Both the position numbers and the translations under genes were made by a program. A DNA stretch of 64,000 nt from Cellulomonas taurus (GTDB lineage: Bacteria > Actinomycetota > Actinomycetes > Actinomycetales > Cellulomonadaceae). The DNA is taken from positions 3,348,001 through 3,412,000 of the forward strand of contig NZ_CP051884.1 in assembly GCF_012931845.1 (NCBI RefSeq), in the 5' to 3' direction. Each line of letters begins with the position of its first letter. Position 1 is the first letter of the stretch. Shown here piece by piece: positions 35,806-44,721 of the stretch. The notes beneath the pieces were generated by a model. It saw only the letters and a list, made by a program, of their open reading frames with translations, was not told the origin of the DNA and searched no databases.

Positions 35806-38216
35806 CGTCCACACCCGAAGCACCGGTCGGCACCGTCGACCTCGCCGTCGAGGGCATGACCTGCGCCTCCTGCGTGGCGCGGGTGGAGAAGCGACTGAAC
35901 CGGGTCCCCGGTGTCCAGGCGACGGTGAACCTGGCCCTGGAGTCGGCGCACGTCGAACTGCACCCGGTGGACGGCCGGCTCCCGGACACCGAAGCGCTGG
36001 TGGAGGCGGTCCGCAAGGCCGGCTACGAGGCGACGGTCACCGGGGGCACCGGCGACACCAGCACGAGCACGCAGGACCCGGCGGCCGCCCACGACATGAC
36101 GCCGACCCACGACATGGCCGGCATGGACCCGACCGAGCACGCGCTCTCCGGGCACAGCATGGCGCCGGGTCACGAGATGGACCCGGACGAGGACACCTCC
36201 GCCCCGACCGACCGGCGCGGCACCGACCTGCGCCGCCGACTGCGGGTCGCCACCGTGCTCACCGTGCCCGTGGTGCTGCTCAGCATGATCCCGGCGCTGC
36301 AGTTCACCGGCTGGCAGTGGCTGGTCACCGTGCTCGCGCTGCCGGTGGCGACCTGGGCAGCCTGGCCGTTCCACCGCGCCGCCGCGCGGGCCGCCCGCCA
36401 CGGGTCGTCGACGATGGACACCCTGGTCTCGATCGGGATCATCGCCGCCACCGGCTGGTCGCTGTGGGCGCTGCTGCTCGGTGGCGCCGGGCGGCTCGGC
36501 ATGACGATGACCCCCACCCTCTGGCCGGCCGCCGACGAGCACACCGGGATGCCGGAGCTCTACTTCGAGGTCGCCGCCGTCGTCACCACGTTCCTGCTGG
36601 CGGGTCGGTACGCCGAACACCGCAGCCGACGCCGGGCCGGGGACGCGCTGCGCGCGCTGCTCGACCTCGGGGCGAAGGACGTCGCACTGCTGGTCACCGG
36701 GCCGGACGGTCGGCGCACCGAGCGTCGGGTCCCGATCGGGCGACTCACCACCGGCGACGAGTTCGCCGTCCGCCCGGGCGAGAAGGTCGCCACCGACGGT
36801 GTCGTGGTCGAGGGCACCAGCGCCGTCGACACCAGCCTGCTCACCGGCGAACCGGTGCCGGTGGACGTCTCCCCCGGCGACGAGGTGACCGGCGCGACGA
36901 TCAACACCGCCGGACACCTGGTGGTCCGCGCGACCCGGGTCGGCGACGACACCCGTCTGGCGCAGATCGGCCGTCTGGTCACCCGCGCCCAGACCGGCAA
37001 GGCACCGGTGCAACGACTGGCCGACCGGATCTCCGCGATCTTCGTGCCGGTGGTCCTGGTGCTGGCGATCGGGACCCTGGCCGTCTGGCTGCTCTCCGGC
37101 GGGTCGGCCCAGTCCGCCTTCACCGCCGCGGTCGCCGTGCTGATCATCGCCTGCCCCTGCGCCCTCGGCCTGGCCACCCCGACCGCCCTGCTGGTCGGCA
37201 CCGGTCGCGGTGCGCAGCTCGGCATCCTGATCAAGGGACCGGAGACGCTGGAGCAGACCCGCACCGTCGACACCGTCGTGCTCGACAAGACCGGCACCCT
37301 GACCGAAGGTCGGATGGAACTGGTCGACGTCCTGACCACCGAGGACCGGGACGAGCTGCTGCGGTTCACCGCGGCCGTCGAGTCCCGTTCCGAGCACCCG
37401 ATCGCCCAGGCCATCGCCCGCGCCGCGGACACCGCGGATCTGGACGTGCACGAGTTCCGGAACATCCCCGGCCGTGGCGTCGAGGGCGTGGTCCGCGCTC
37501 CGCACACCGGTGTCACCCTGGCCCGCCGGGTCCTGGTCGGTCGCCCGCAGTGGCTGGCCGAACAGGGTGTGACGGTGGACCAGGACCTCGCTGCCCGGTT
37601 CGCCGCCGCCGAACAGGACGGGGCGACCGCCGTGATGGCCGCGTGGGACGGTGCCGCCCGGGGTGCGCTGGTCCTGCGCGACCCGTTGAAGCCGACCTCC
37701 GCCCAGGCGGTCGACGACCTGCGTGCCCTCGGCCTGCGCCCGGTGCTGCTGACCGGCGACAACGCCGGTGCCGCCCGCCGGGTCGCCGCCGAGGTGGGCA
37801 TCGCCGACCAGGACGTGATCGCCCAGGTGCTGCCCGCCGACAAGGTGGACCGGGTCGCCGCCCTGCAACGCACCGGCGCCCGGGTCGCGATGGTCGGTGA
37901 CGGCGTGAACGACGCGGCCGCACTCGCCACCGCCGACCTGGGACTGGCGATGGGCACCGGCACCGACGTCGCCATCGAGGCCGCCGACGTCACCCTGGTG
38001 CGCGGCGACCTGCGGTCCGCCGCGCAGTCGATCCGACTGTCCCGGCGCACCCTGCGGATCATCAAGCAGAACCTGTTCTGGGCCTTCGCCTACAACGTCG
38101 CCGCGATCCCGCTCGCCGCGCTGGGTCTGCTCAACCCGATGATCGCCGGAGCCGCGATGGCGTTCTCCTCGGTGCTGGTGGTCACCAACTCGCTCCGGCT
38201 GCGCCGCTTCGCCTGA
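35802..38216 (+). CDS. copA: Copper-exporting P1B-type ATPase
   Basis: An 804-residue Cu(I) efflux ATPase. One N-terminal metal-binding domain (MTCASC, C21/C24) is followed by a Met/His-rich linker (about 85-128, with HDMAGM, GHSMAPGHEM), which probably also binds copper. The membrane CPC site is at 451-453, the phosphorylated aspartate at D495 in DKTGTLTEG, the HP motif in SEHPIAQAIA, and the hinge GDGVNDAAAL. All catalytic elements look intact. Last coupled gene of the copper operon; 3 bases past the stop a perfect inverted repeat begins. Confidence 0.95.
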   Translation: MTSTPEAPVGTVDLAVEGMTCASCVARVEKRLNRVPGVQATVNLALESAHVELHPVDGRLPDTEALVEAVRKAGYEATVTGGTGDTSTSTQDPAAAHDMTPTHDMAGMDPTEHALSGHSMAPGHEMDPDEDTSAPTDRRGTDLRRRLRVATVLTVPVVLLSMIPALQFTGWQWLVTVLALPVATWAAWPFHRAAARAARHGSSTMDTLVSIGIIAATGWSLWALLLGGAGRLGMTMTPTLWPAADEHTGMPELYFEVAAVVTTFLLAGRYAEHRSRRRAGDALRALLDLGAKDVALLVTGPDGRRTERRVPIGRLTTGDEFAVRPGEKVATDGVVVEGTSAVDTSLLTGEPVPVDVSPGDEVTGATINTAGHLVVRATRVGDDTRLAQIGRLVTRAQTGKAPVQRLADRISAIFVPVVLVLAIGTLAVWLLSGGSAQSAFTAAVAVLIIACPCALGLATPTALLVGTGRGAQLGILIKGPETLEQTRTVDTVVLDKTGTLTEGRMELVDVLTTEDRDELLRFTAAVESRSEHPIAQAIARAADTADLDVHEFRNIPGRGVEGVVRAPHTGVTLARRVLVGRPQWLAEQGVTVDQDLAARFAAAEQDGATAVMAAWDGAARGALVLRDPLKPTSAQAVDDLRALGLRPVLLTGDNAGAARRVAAEVGIADQDVIAQVLPADKVDRVAALQRTGARVAMVGDGVNDAAALATADLGLAMGTGTDVAIEAADVTLVRGDLRSAAQSIRLSRRTLRIIKQNLFWAFAYNVAAIPLAALGLLNPMIAGAAMAFSSVLVVTNSLRLRRFA

Positions 38217-38219
38217 GCA

Positions 38220-38285
38220 CACGGGGGTCCTCCACTACGGCATGATGGCGAGCCGTCGACGCCGACCCGTTGGAGGACCCCCGTG
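38220..38285 (+). promoter_or_regulatory. Hairpin that masks the cutC ribosome site and start codon
   Basis: Arms 38220-38234 (CACGGGGGTCCTCCA) and 38271-38285 (TGGAGGACCCCCGTG) are perfectly complementary over 15 bases. The right arm contains both the ribosome site GGAGGA and the GTG start of cutC (38283-38285). A smaller ACGGC/GCCGT hairpin lies inside the loop. In read-through mRNA from copA the cutC start would be locked; it could also serve as the copA terminator. Confidence 0.75.
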
Positions 38286-39023
38286 ACCGTTGCGCTGGAG
38301 ATCGCCGTCCAGGACGCCGTCGGCTACCGGATCGCGGCGGAGTCGTCCGCCGACCGGATCGAACTCTGCGCCGGACTCGCCGCGACCGGCGGGCTGACCC
38401 CCTCCGCCGGGCTGCTCGGCACCGTGCTCGGCGAACGCGGCTTCCTGCGCGGCGCCGACCGCCCGGCCCCCGAGGTGCACGTCCTGATCCGCACCCGCCC
38501 CGGCGACTTCGACTACGCCGACCACGAGGCCGAGGTCCTGGTCCGCGACGTCCGCCTGGTCCGCAGCTCCGGCGCCGACGGCGTCGTGGTCGGCGGCCTC
38601 ACCACCGACGGTCAGGTCGATCTGCCGCTGCTCGGTCGTCTGATCGACGCCGCCGACGGCATCCCGGTCACCTTCCATCGCGCGATCGACACCGTCGCCG
38701 ACCCGCTCGCCACCCTCGACCTGCTGATCGACGCCGGGGTCACCCGGGTGCTCACCTCCGGCGGCGCCCCCCGCGCCATCGACGGCGCCGACCGGCTTGC
38801 GGCCCTGGTCGCCCACGCAGCGGGTCGGGTGCAGATCATGGCGGGTGGCGGGGTCCGGCCCGACGACATCCCGGCCCTGGTCGCCACCGGCGTCGACGCC
38901 GTGCACCTGTCCGCCAGTCGCCCGGTCCAGGCCGACGGCGGGCCGGGCGGCGGCGGGGACGCCGGGTACACGGTCACCGACCCGGCCCTGGTCGCCGCGG
39001 CGGCCTCCGCGCTGCGGAGCTGA
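38283..39023 (+). CDS. cutC: CutC family protein
   Basis: A 246-residue TIM-barrel protein of the CutC family: ADRIELCAGLAATGGLTPSAG, VHVLIRTRPGDF, GVVVGGLTTDG, VTFHRAIDT and LTSGG are all present. The family is linked to copper homeostasis historically, but its enzymatic role is unclear. Its place directly after copA supports a copper link here. Translation start is inside a strong hairpin (38220-38285), so expression may be conditional. Confidence 0.92.
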   Translation: MTVALEIAVQDAVGYRIAAESSADRIELCAGLAATGGLTPSAGLLGTVLGERGFLRGADRPAPEVHVLIRTRPGDFDYADHEAEVLVRDVRLVRSSGADGVVVGGLTTDGQVDLPLLGRLIDAADGIPVTFHRAIDTVADPLATLDLLIDAGVTRVLTSGGAPRAIDGADRLAALVAHAAGRVQIMAGGGVRPDDIPALVATGVDAVHLSASRPVQADGGPGGGGDAGYTVTDPALVAAAASALRS

Positions 39024-39080
39024 GTGCCCCGGGGTTCGTCCGGTTCCACATCGGAGCGCCGGGCCCAGCGACGTCACCCG

Positions 39081-40046
39081 TCACGTGCGCGCTAGGTACG
39101 CGCAGGCGCTGACGGTGCCGGATGCACCACCGAGAACGGCGACCGCACACGCGACGCAACCGAACCCGGCCGAGGCGACGCACGCCAGGCTGCACGCCGC
39201 ACTGATCAGCGTGATCGCGGCCCAGTTCACACCCTGGTTGTTGAGGCACCTGGAGAACTCGCTCCAACTCCACCCAGTCGAATAGACACCTGCGCCGTTC
39301 TCTGTGGCCTCGGAATTCGCGACCACCAGATCCTTGGTGCGAGTTCCGTCCTGCCACACGGTCATGGCCGCATGGTCGTCATCCAGCATCCCGGACGCCA
39401 TCTCGATGACCGTCATCCCCTCCGCTGTGGCGACGAAACTCACCTTCGATGTGAGCGGAAGGTCCGACCCGACCAGCGGAACGGTGACCGTCTCAGCGCC
39501 CGCGATGTCCTGCGCGACAGCACCGCTCCAGTCCATGACCAGGTCGCTCCGAGGGCTGTAGCCATAGCGCTGGGCGAGTGCGACCCGGTCGGCCTCGGTG
39601 GCGGCGGTCACCTCGACCACCTCGGCCGCCTCCTCGGCCACCTTGTCCAGTTGAGCGGTCCCCGTCACGTCGTCGGATTCCAGGTGTAGGCGACCACCGT
39701 GGTCGGCGATCGGGGCGACGCTCGGCCCGACCGCCGTCTCCACACCCCCGAGGACAGCACTCTCGAACAGGGTGGAGCTCGTGCCCCAGCGGGCAGCGGT
39801 GAAGAATCCGACAACAAGGGTGACCGCCAGGATCATCGCCACGGCGACAACCGACCTACTCCGACGAGCCTCCCGTTGCCGTGTCGATATCGCGCAGACG
39901 ACCGCGGCGAGCGCGGCAGCGCAAGCGGCGATGAACAACCCCGCTGACAACGGCCTGGCAGCGAGGCCACCTGCCACCAATGCCGAGGTGAGTAAGAGGA
40001 GCGCCGCCGGAACTGCCCGCTGCGCGTCACACTTCTTGCTTGTCAT
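39081..40046 (-). CDS. Putative bacteriocin precursor with halocin-C8-like C-terminal peptide
   Basis: A 321-residue protein. Three hydrophobic segments (about 11-30, 33-53, 66-85) form a membrane-embedded N-terminus. Residues 86-260 are a hydrophilic region with acidic repeats (VAEEAAEVVEVTAATEAD). The last 57 residues (39084-39254) are hydrophobic and Cys-rich, with cysteines at 267, 285, 289, 297, 300 and 315 in a C-x3-C, C-x2-C arrangement (LISAACSLACV, GFGCVACAV) preceded by CLNNQGVNW. This resembles the C-terminal peptide of halocin-C8-like bacteriocin precursors, released by proteolysis; the family call is from memory and not tested. A sampled 60-base line of the gene is 62 % GC, lower than its neighbours, suggesting transfer. 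The divergent neighbour is a CPBP membrane protease. Confidence 0.6.
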   Translation of the reverse strand: MTSKKCDAQRAVPAALLLLTSALVAGGLAARPLSAGLFIAACAAALAAVVCAISTRQREARRSRSVVAVAMILAVTLVVGFFTAARWGTSSTLFESAVLGGVETAVGPSVAPIADHGGRLHLESDDVTGTAQLDKVAEEAAEVVEVTAATEADRVALAQRYGYSPRSDLVMDWSGAVAQDIAGAETVTVPLVGSDLPLTSKVSFVATAEGMTVIEMASGMLDDDHAAMTVWQDGTRTKDLVVANSEATENGAGVYSTGWSWSEFSRCLNNQGVNWAAITLISAACSLACVASAGFGCVACAVAVLGGASGTVSACAYLART

Positions 40047-40297
40047 GATGCCCCGCTTCCACGTTCTCGTCATCGAGAATGGGCGCACCCCGGACGGGCA
40101 CACCTAGCGCGGCTGTGCAGGCACACTACGACTGTGCGCGACCGAGCCCCCGGGACCATCGCCTCTGGTCGCCGACGACACCCGCGCATGGCCGCGGTGC
40201 CGAAAGTCGACGCACGGCCCGCCGCCGTGAGCTCCGGCGCCGGAAACTCACAGTCGACGTCCAGCCCACGTCGAGCCGGCGGCCGTACCCTGCCCAG

Positions 40298-41167
40298 GTG
40301 TCCCAGCCCGACGCCGCAGCCCCGGACCCGCGCACGGCCGCCGCCGCCGAGCGCACCACCGCGCCCGCTCAGCGCCCCGGCACCTCCGCAGCGCCCCAGC
40401 CCTCCGAGCGCGCCCGCCGCCGCCGACTCGGCGTGGAGATCTGGATCGTCCTCGGCCTCTCCCTCGGCAAGTCCGGGGTCTATGCACTGGTCAACATCGT
40501 CGCCCGGCTCACCGCCGATAAGTCGCTGCGCGAACAGTCGACGGCGCTGAACACCAGCCAGTCACCGCGGCCCTACCTGGATCTGACCTACCAGCTGCTC
40601 TCGATCGGCTTCGCGCTGATCCCGGTCGCCCTGGCCCTGTACCTCCTGTCCCAGAACGGCCGCAGCGCCCTGCTTCGGATCGGCCTGGACCGGGCGCGGC
40701 CGCTGCGGGACCTCGGCGTCGGCTTCGGCCTCGCGGCGCTGATCGGCCTGCCCGGTCTGGGGCTCTACGTCCTCGGGCGGGCGATCGGGATCACGGTCGA
40801 GGTGCAGGCGGCCGCGCTGAACGCCGCGTGGTGGACCATCCCGGTGCTGCTGCTGTCGGCGTTGCAGAACGCGCTGCTGGAGGAGGTGATCGTGGTCGGT
40901 TACCTGATGGAGCGCCTGCGCGAGCTGCGCTGGGGACCGGTGGCGATCATCGCCGCGAGCGCCCTGCTGCGCGGGTCGTACCACCTGTACCAGGGCATCG
41001 GCCCGTTCGTCGGCAACGTGGTGATGGGCGTCGTCTTCGCCGAGTACTACCGCCGACGCCGCCGGGTGATGCCGCTCGTCGTCGCCCACACCCTGCTGGA
41101 TGTGGTCGCCTTCGTCGGCTACGCCCTCATCCCGGCGGCCTGGCTCGCGGCCCTCGGCATCAGCTGA
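40298..41167 (+). CDS. CPBP-family intramembrane metalloprotease
   Basis: A 289-residue membrane protein. After an Ala/Pro-rich cytoplasmic leader (about 1-45) it has about seven helices. The CPBP/Abi motifs are ALLEEVIVVGYLMERL (glutamate pair), LLRGSYHLYQG (histidine) and VVAHTLLD (histidine-aspartate). Such proteins process prenylated proteins or take part in bacteriocin maturation and self-immunity. It lies 250 bp from, and divergent to, the bacteriocin-like gene. The GTG at 40298 is the chosen start, though with a weak ribosome site; the in-frame stretch upstream is Arg-rich and non-coding in character. Confidence 0.85.
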   Translation: MSQPDAAAPDPRTAAAAERTTAPAQRPGTSAAPQPSERARRRRLGVEIWIVLGLSLGKSGVYALVNIVARLTADKSLREQSTALNTSQSPRPYLDLTYQLLSIGFALIPVALALYLLSQNGRSALLRIGLDRARPLRDLGVGFGLAALIGLPGLGLYVLGRAIGITVEVQAAALNAAWWTIPVLLLSALQNALLEEVIVVGYLMERLRELRWGPVAIIAASALLRGSYHLYQGIGPFVGNVVMGVVFAEYYRRRRRVMPLVVAHTLLDVVAFVGYALIPAAWLAALGIS

Positions 41168-41263
41168 ACGCCCCGCCCGCCCCACCGCCTGCCGCGCGCC
41201 CTCGCGGGGCCACGACGAGGCCGGCGTCGGAGCGGGAGCGGGGCCAGACGGGCGCGGAAGGGA

Positions 41264-41866
41264 TCAGCGGGTCGGCCCCGCGGACTCGGCGGACTCGGTG
41301 AAGGACCGCAGCTGGCGTCCGAAGGACCGGGTCACGAAGCCGGCCACGATCATCACCGCACCGCCCACCAGCGCGAACAGCCCGAACATCGCGACCACCA
41401 CGGTCAGCGACTCCTGCGGCTGGATCGCCAGCATCGCCCCGAACAGGAACGCGATCAGCCCGAACATCAGCGTGCCCACCCATCCGAGGTCCCGCGCCCG
41501 GAACTGGGTCGCGGCGACGATCAGCGCCATCACCCCGACCACCAGCGCCCAGAGCGCGAGCAGGTAGAACAGCACCAGCGCGGTCAGCCCGGGCCACAGC
41601 ATGATCAGGATGCCGAAGGCGATGGAGACGACGGCCTCGGCCACCCACCAGCCCAGTCCGGGCCGCCGGCGCACCAGGAATGCCTGGGCCAGCACCACCA
41701 GACCGTCGGCGACGGCGAACGCGCCGTAGATCCAGCCCAGCGCCGACAGGGTGCGCAGCGGCTCGACCAGCATCAGCAGGCCGAGCACCACCAGCAGCAC
41801 TCCGCGCAGCACCGGCATCCACCAGACCCGCCCGAGCAGTGTCGCGATCCGACCGTTGACGTCCAC
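41264..41866 (-). CDS. HdeD-family membrane protein
   Basis: A 200-residue protein with six predicted membrane helices and the internal repeat of the HdeD/DUF308 family (GVLLVVLGLLMLVEPLRTLS; FGILIMLWPGLTALVLFYLL). In E. coli HdeD is tied to acid resistance at high cell density; in actinobacteria the role is unknown. GGGGAGG precedes the GTG start. Convergent with the CPBP gene, divergent from the next. Confidence 0.85.
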   Translation of the reverse strand: MDVNGRIATLLGRVWWMPVLRGVLLVVLGLLMLVEPLRTLSALGWIYGAFAVADGLVVLAQAFLVRRRPGLGWWVAEAVVSIAFGILIMLWPGLTALVLFYLLALWALVVGVMALIVAATQFRARDLGWVGTLMFGLIAFLFGAMLAIQPQESLTVVVAMFGLFALVGGAVMIVAGFVTRSFGRQLRSFTESAESAGPTR

Positions 41867-42055
41867 TGTGCGCCCTCCCCTTCAGTGGGAGTCGACACTC
41901 CCGGTGCTGGTCACGGTAGACCGGGCCGGGTCGGGCCACCACGGGACGGGGACATCCACCTCGGGGATGACCTGCACCGGTGTGGCCTCCGTCGCAGGGA
42001 CGGAATCGCGCGCAGATCCCGGTGGTGGCGGTCCCGGCTGCCTACACTCCGAAGC

Positions 42056-44560
42056 ATGTCCGACGCATCGACCAGCGCGCCGGCGGCGCCCGGTCGGTCC
42101 GAGGACGCCGCTGCGGCCGCGCACACCCGGATCGTGGACACCCCGGAGAACCGGGTGCACCACCCCAGCGACCTGCTCGGCGTCGTGCTGAGCGTGCTCG
42201 GCGTGGTGCTGGTGCTGGCGCTGTCGACCTACGCGCACAACACCGCCTCGGGTGTGGCCGAGGACGTGGAGAGCGTCTCGACCCTGTTGCAGGACCTGCT
42301 GGTGGTGCCGACCGCCCTGCTGGAGAGCATCGTCACCTTCTTCGTGCCGACAGCGGTGCTGATCGAGCTGGCGGTGCGTCGGCTCGGTCGGCAGATGCTG
42401 GAGGCGGTGGCGGCCTCGGTCGCCTCGGTGCTGGTGTCGTCGACGGTGCTGTGGCTGGTGGAGCACTTCGGGTCCGATCAGCTGGTCGCGGGTCTGTCGG
42501 TCCGGCTCGGCGGGGTGTGGACGGTGACGATCCCGGGCTACATCGCCCTGATCGCCGGACTGCTCACCGCCACCGGCCCGCGCACCCGGCGCCGCACCGT
42601 GTCCTGGTCGTGGAACCTGGTCTGGGTGGCGATCGGCATCATGGTCGTCACCGGCTCGGTGTCGATCACCGGTGTCGGGATCGCGCTGCTGATCGGCCGC
42701 GCCGGTGGTCTGGCCACCCGGTACGTCTCCGGGGTGCGTTCCGAGCGGGCCTACGGCCAGAGTCTGGTCGCCGGGATCCGCCGCACCGGCTTCGACCCGG
42801 CCCTGCTGGTCCGGATCCCGGACGACCTGCCCCCCGACGACGCGCCGCCGTCCGCGGACGAGCCCGGCACCCCGGCGGCGCGGGGCATGGCCCGGTACTC
42901 CGACCACCGGGTGTACGAGATGACCACCGTCGACGGCGACCGGTACGACGTGCTGGTCTACGACGGCGACCGGCAGGTGATCGGTTTCCTGTCCCGGCTG
43001 TGGCGCTCGATCCGACTGCGCGGGCTGGAGGGTCGGTCCACGGTGTCGCTGCGCGCGGCCGCCGAACGATCGGCGCTGCTGAGCTACACCGCCACCGCCG
43101 CCGGAGTCTGCTCGCCGCAGCTGCACGCGGTGTCCGAGGCCGACTCGTCGATGATCCTGGTCCAGGACCGGATCGCCGACGCGGTGCCGCTGGCGGACCT
43201 GGATCCGGAGGCGATCGACGACGACGCGCTGCGGGCGATCTGGGCGCAGCTCGGCGTCGCGCACGAGGCGGGGCTGGCGCACCGCGCGCTGACCAGCGAC
43301 GTGGTGCTGCTCGGCCGGGACGACACCGGGGCGCCGCAGGTCTGGCTGATCGGCTGGGAGCAGGGCGACGTCGCCTCCTCCGAGCTGGCGCAGCGGATGG
43401 ACCGCACCCAGATGGTCGCCCTGCTCGCGCTCCGGGTCGGGCCCACCCGGGCGCTGGAGTCGGCGGTCGCCGTGCTGGACGAGGCCGACATCGCCGCGAT
43501 CGGTCCGCTGTTGCAGACCGTGGCCCTGCCGCAGCGCACCCGCGAGGAGCTGCGCGCGCACAAGCAGGTGCTGGCCGAGCTGCGGTCGGCGCTGGTCGCC
43601 ACCCTGCCGCAGGCCGACGTGGAGCCGGTCGCGCTGAACCGGTTCGGCGCCCGCACCCTGATCACGATCCTGTTGACCGTGGCCGCGGTGATCGTGCTGC
43701 TCACCACGATCAACCTGCAGACCATCCTGGACGCGCTCCGGGAGACCGACTGGCGGCTGAGCCTGCTGGCCTTCGCCTTCGGGATGAGCACGCTGTTCGG
43801 CGCCGCCCTGACCCTCGTCGCCTTCGCGCCGCAGAAGATCCCGCTCTGGCGGGCGACCGTCACCCAGTCCGCGGCGACCTTCGTGGCACTCGCCGCGCCG
43901 GCCGGGATCGGTCCGGCGGCGCTGAACCTGCGGCTGCTGACCAAGCGGGGTGTCTCCGGGGCGCTGGCCACGGCGACGGTGGCACTGGTGCAGGTCTCGC
44001 AGTTCGTGGTGACCCTGCTGATGCTGCTGGTGCTGTCGGTCGCCTCCGGCACGAACCAGCTGGAGCGGTTCACGATCTCACCCACCGTGGTGCTGGCGAT
44101 CGGCATCCTGGTCGGGGTGATCGCGGCGCTGATGCTGGTGCCGAAGGTCCGGCAGTGGGTGGCGACCAAGACCCTGCCGACCCTGCAGCAGACCTGGCCG
44201 CGGCTGATCGAGGTCGTGGGCCAGCCCCGGCGATTGCTGCTCGGCATCGGCGGTAACGCACTCACCACGCTCGGCTACGTGCTGGCCTTCGAGGTCTGCC
44301 TGCGCGCCTTCGGCCAGGAACTGTCACTGGTCCAGGTCGCCATCGTGTTCCTGGTCGGCAACACCGCCGGGTCGGTCGCCCCGACCCCGGGCGGTGTCGG
44401 CACCACCGAGCTGGCCCTGGGTGGTGCGCTGGCGGTGGTCGGCGTGAATCCCGGCGTGGCGACCTCGGTGGCCGTGCTGTTCCGGGTGCTCACCTACTGG
44501 CTGCGGATCCCGGTGGGCTGGGCGGCGATGCGCTACCTGCGCAAGGTCGGCGAGCTGTAG
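42056..44560 (+). CDS. Flippase-like (LPG synthase TM region) protein with internal degenerate kinase domain
   Basis: An 834-residue three-part membrane protein. Residues 1-230 contain several membrane helices. Residues of about 260-480 look like a protein- or lipopolysaccharide-kinase lobe, but the catalytic loop reads HRALTSDVVLL (near 408) instead of HRD, and LIGWEQG (near 431) stands where DFG would be, so phosphotransfer is unlikely. From about 528 to the end is a lysylphosphatidylglycerol-synthase transmembrane domain (PF03706-like) with PAGIGPAALNLRLL and AGSVAPTPGGVGTTE. It lacks the cytosolic lysyl-transferase domain, so it is not an MprF; a lipid flippase or translocator controlled by the pseudokinase is a plausible role. 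Confidence 0.8.
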   Translation: MSDASTSAPAAPGRSEDAAAAAHTRIVDTPENRVHHPSDLLGVVLSVLGVVLVLALSTYAHNTASGVAEDVESVSTLLQDLLVVPTALLESIVTFFVPTAVLIELAVRRLGRQMLEAVAASVASVLVSSTVLWLVEHFGSDQLVAGLSVRLGGVWTVTIPGYIALIAGLLTATGPRTRRRTVSWSWNLVWVAIGIMVVTGSVSITGVGIALLIGRAGGLATRYVSGVRSERAYGQSLVAGIRRTGFDPALLVRIPDDLPPDDAPPSADEPGTPAARGMARYSDHRVYEMTTVDGDRYDVLVYDGDRQVIGFLSRLWRSIRLRGLEGRSTVSLRAAAERSALLSYTATAAGVCSPQLHAVSEADSSMILVQDRIADAVPLADLDPEAIDDDALRAIWAQLGVAHEAGLAHRALTSDVVLLGRDDTGAPQVWLIGWEQGDVASSELAQRMDRTQMVALLALRVGPTRALESAVAVLDEADIAAIGPLLQTVALPQRTREELRAHKQVLAELRSALVATLPQADVEPVALNRFGARTLITILLTVAAVIVLLTTINLQTILDALRETDWRLSLLAFAFGMSTLFGAALTLVAFAPQKIPLWRATVTQSAATFVALAAPAGIGPAALNLRLLTKRGVSGALATATVALVQVSQFVVTLLMLLVLSVASGTNQLERFTISPTVVLAIGILVGVIAALMLVPKVRQWVATKTLPTLQQTWPRLIEVVGQPRRLLLGIGGNALTTLGYVLAFEVCLRAFGQELSLVQVAIVFLVGNTAGSVAPTPGGVGTTELALGGALAVVGVNPGVATSVAVLFRVLTYWLRIPVGWAAMRYLRKVGEL

Positions 44561-44575
44561 CACCGGGCGCGGGAG

Positions 44576-44707
44576 TCAGGCGCGGGCGGGGCCCTGCGCC
44601 GGGACCTCGGCCAGGCGGGCGGCGGCCAGTCGGCTCCACGACCCGAGGCGGGAGGCCAGGCGGTCGGTCAGGTCGTTCTCGGTCGACTCGGAGAAGCGCG
44701 GGTCCAT
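44576..44707 (-). CDS. 43-residue ORF directly behind a c-di-GMP riboswitch
   Basis: A micro-protein starting MDPRFSESTENDLTDRLASR and ending VPAQGPARA, predicted helical, with no membrane segment or cysteine. AAGGA stands eight bases before the ATG and about three bases after the riboswitch, so aptamer folding could decide ribosome access. An in-frame ATG three codons earlier abuts the AAGG and is unlikely. Not recognised. The ORF ends 15 bp from the convergent flippase gene. Small size leaves some doubt, but the riboswitch plus ribosome site make it a credible gene. Confidence 0.6.
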   Translation of the reverse strand: MDPRFSESTENDLTDRLASRLGSWSRLAAARLAEVPAQGPARA

Positions 44708-44721
44708 GGGGCACATCCTTC

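Noticed and set aside
42056..44560. MprF lysylphosphatidylglycerol synthase
   Set aside because: Only the membrane domain is present; the cytosolic aminoacyl-transferase domain is missing.
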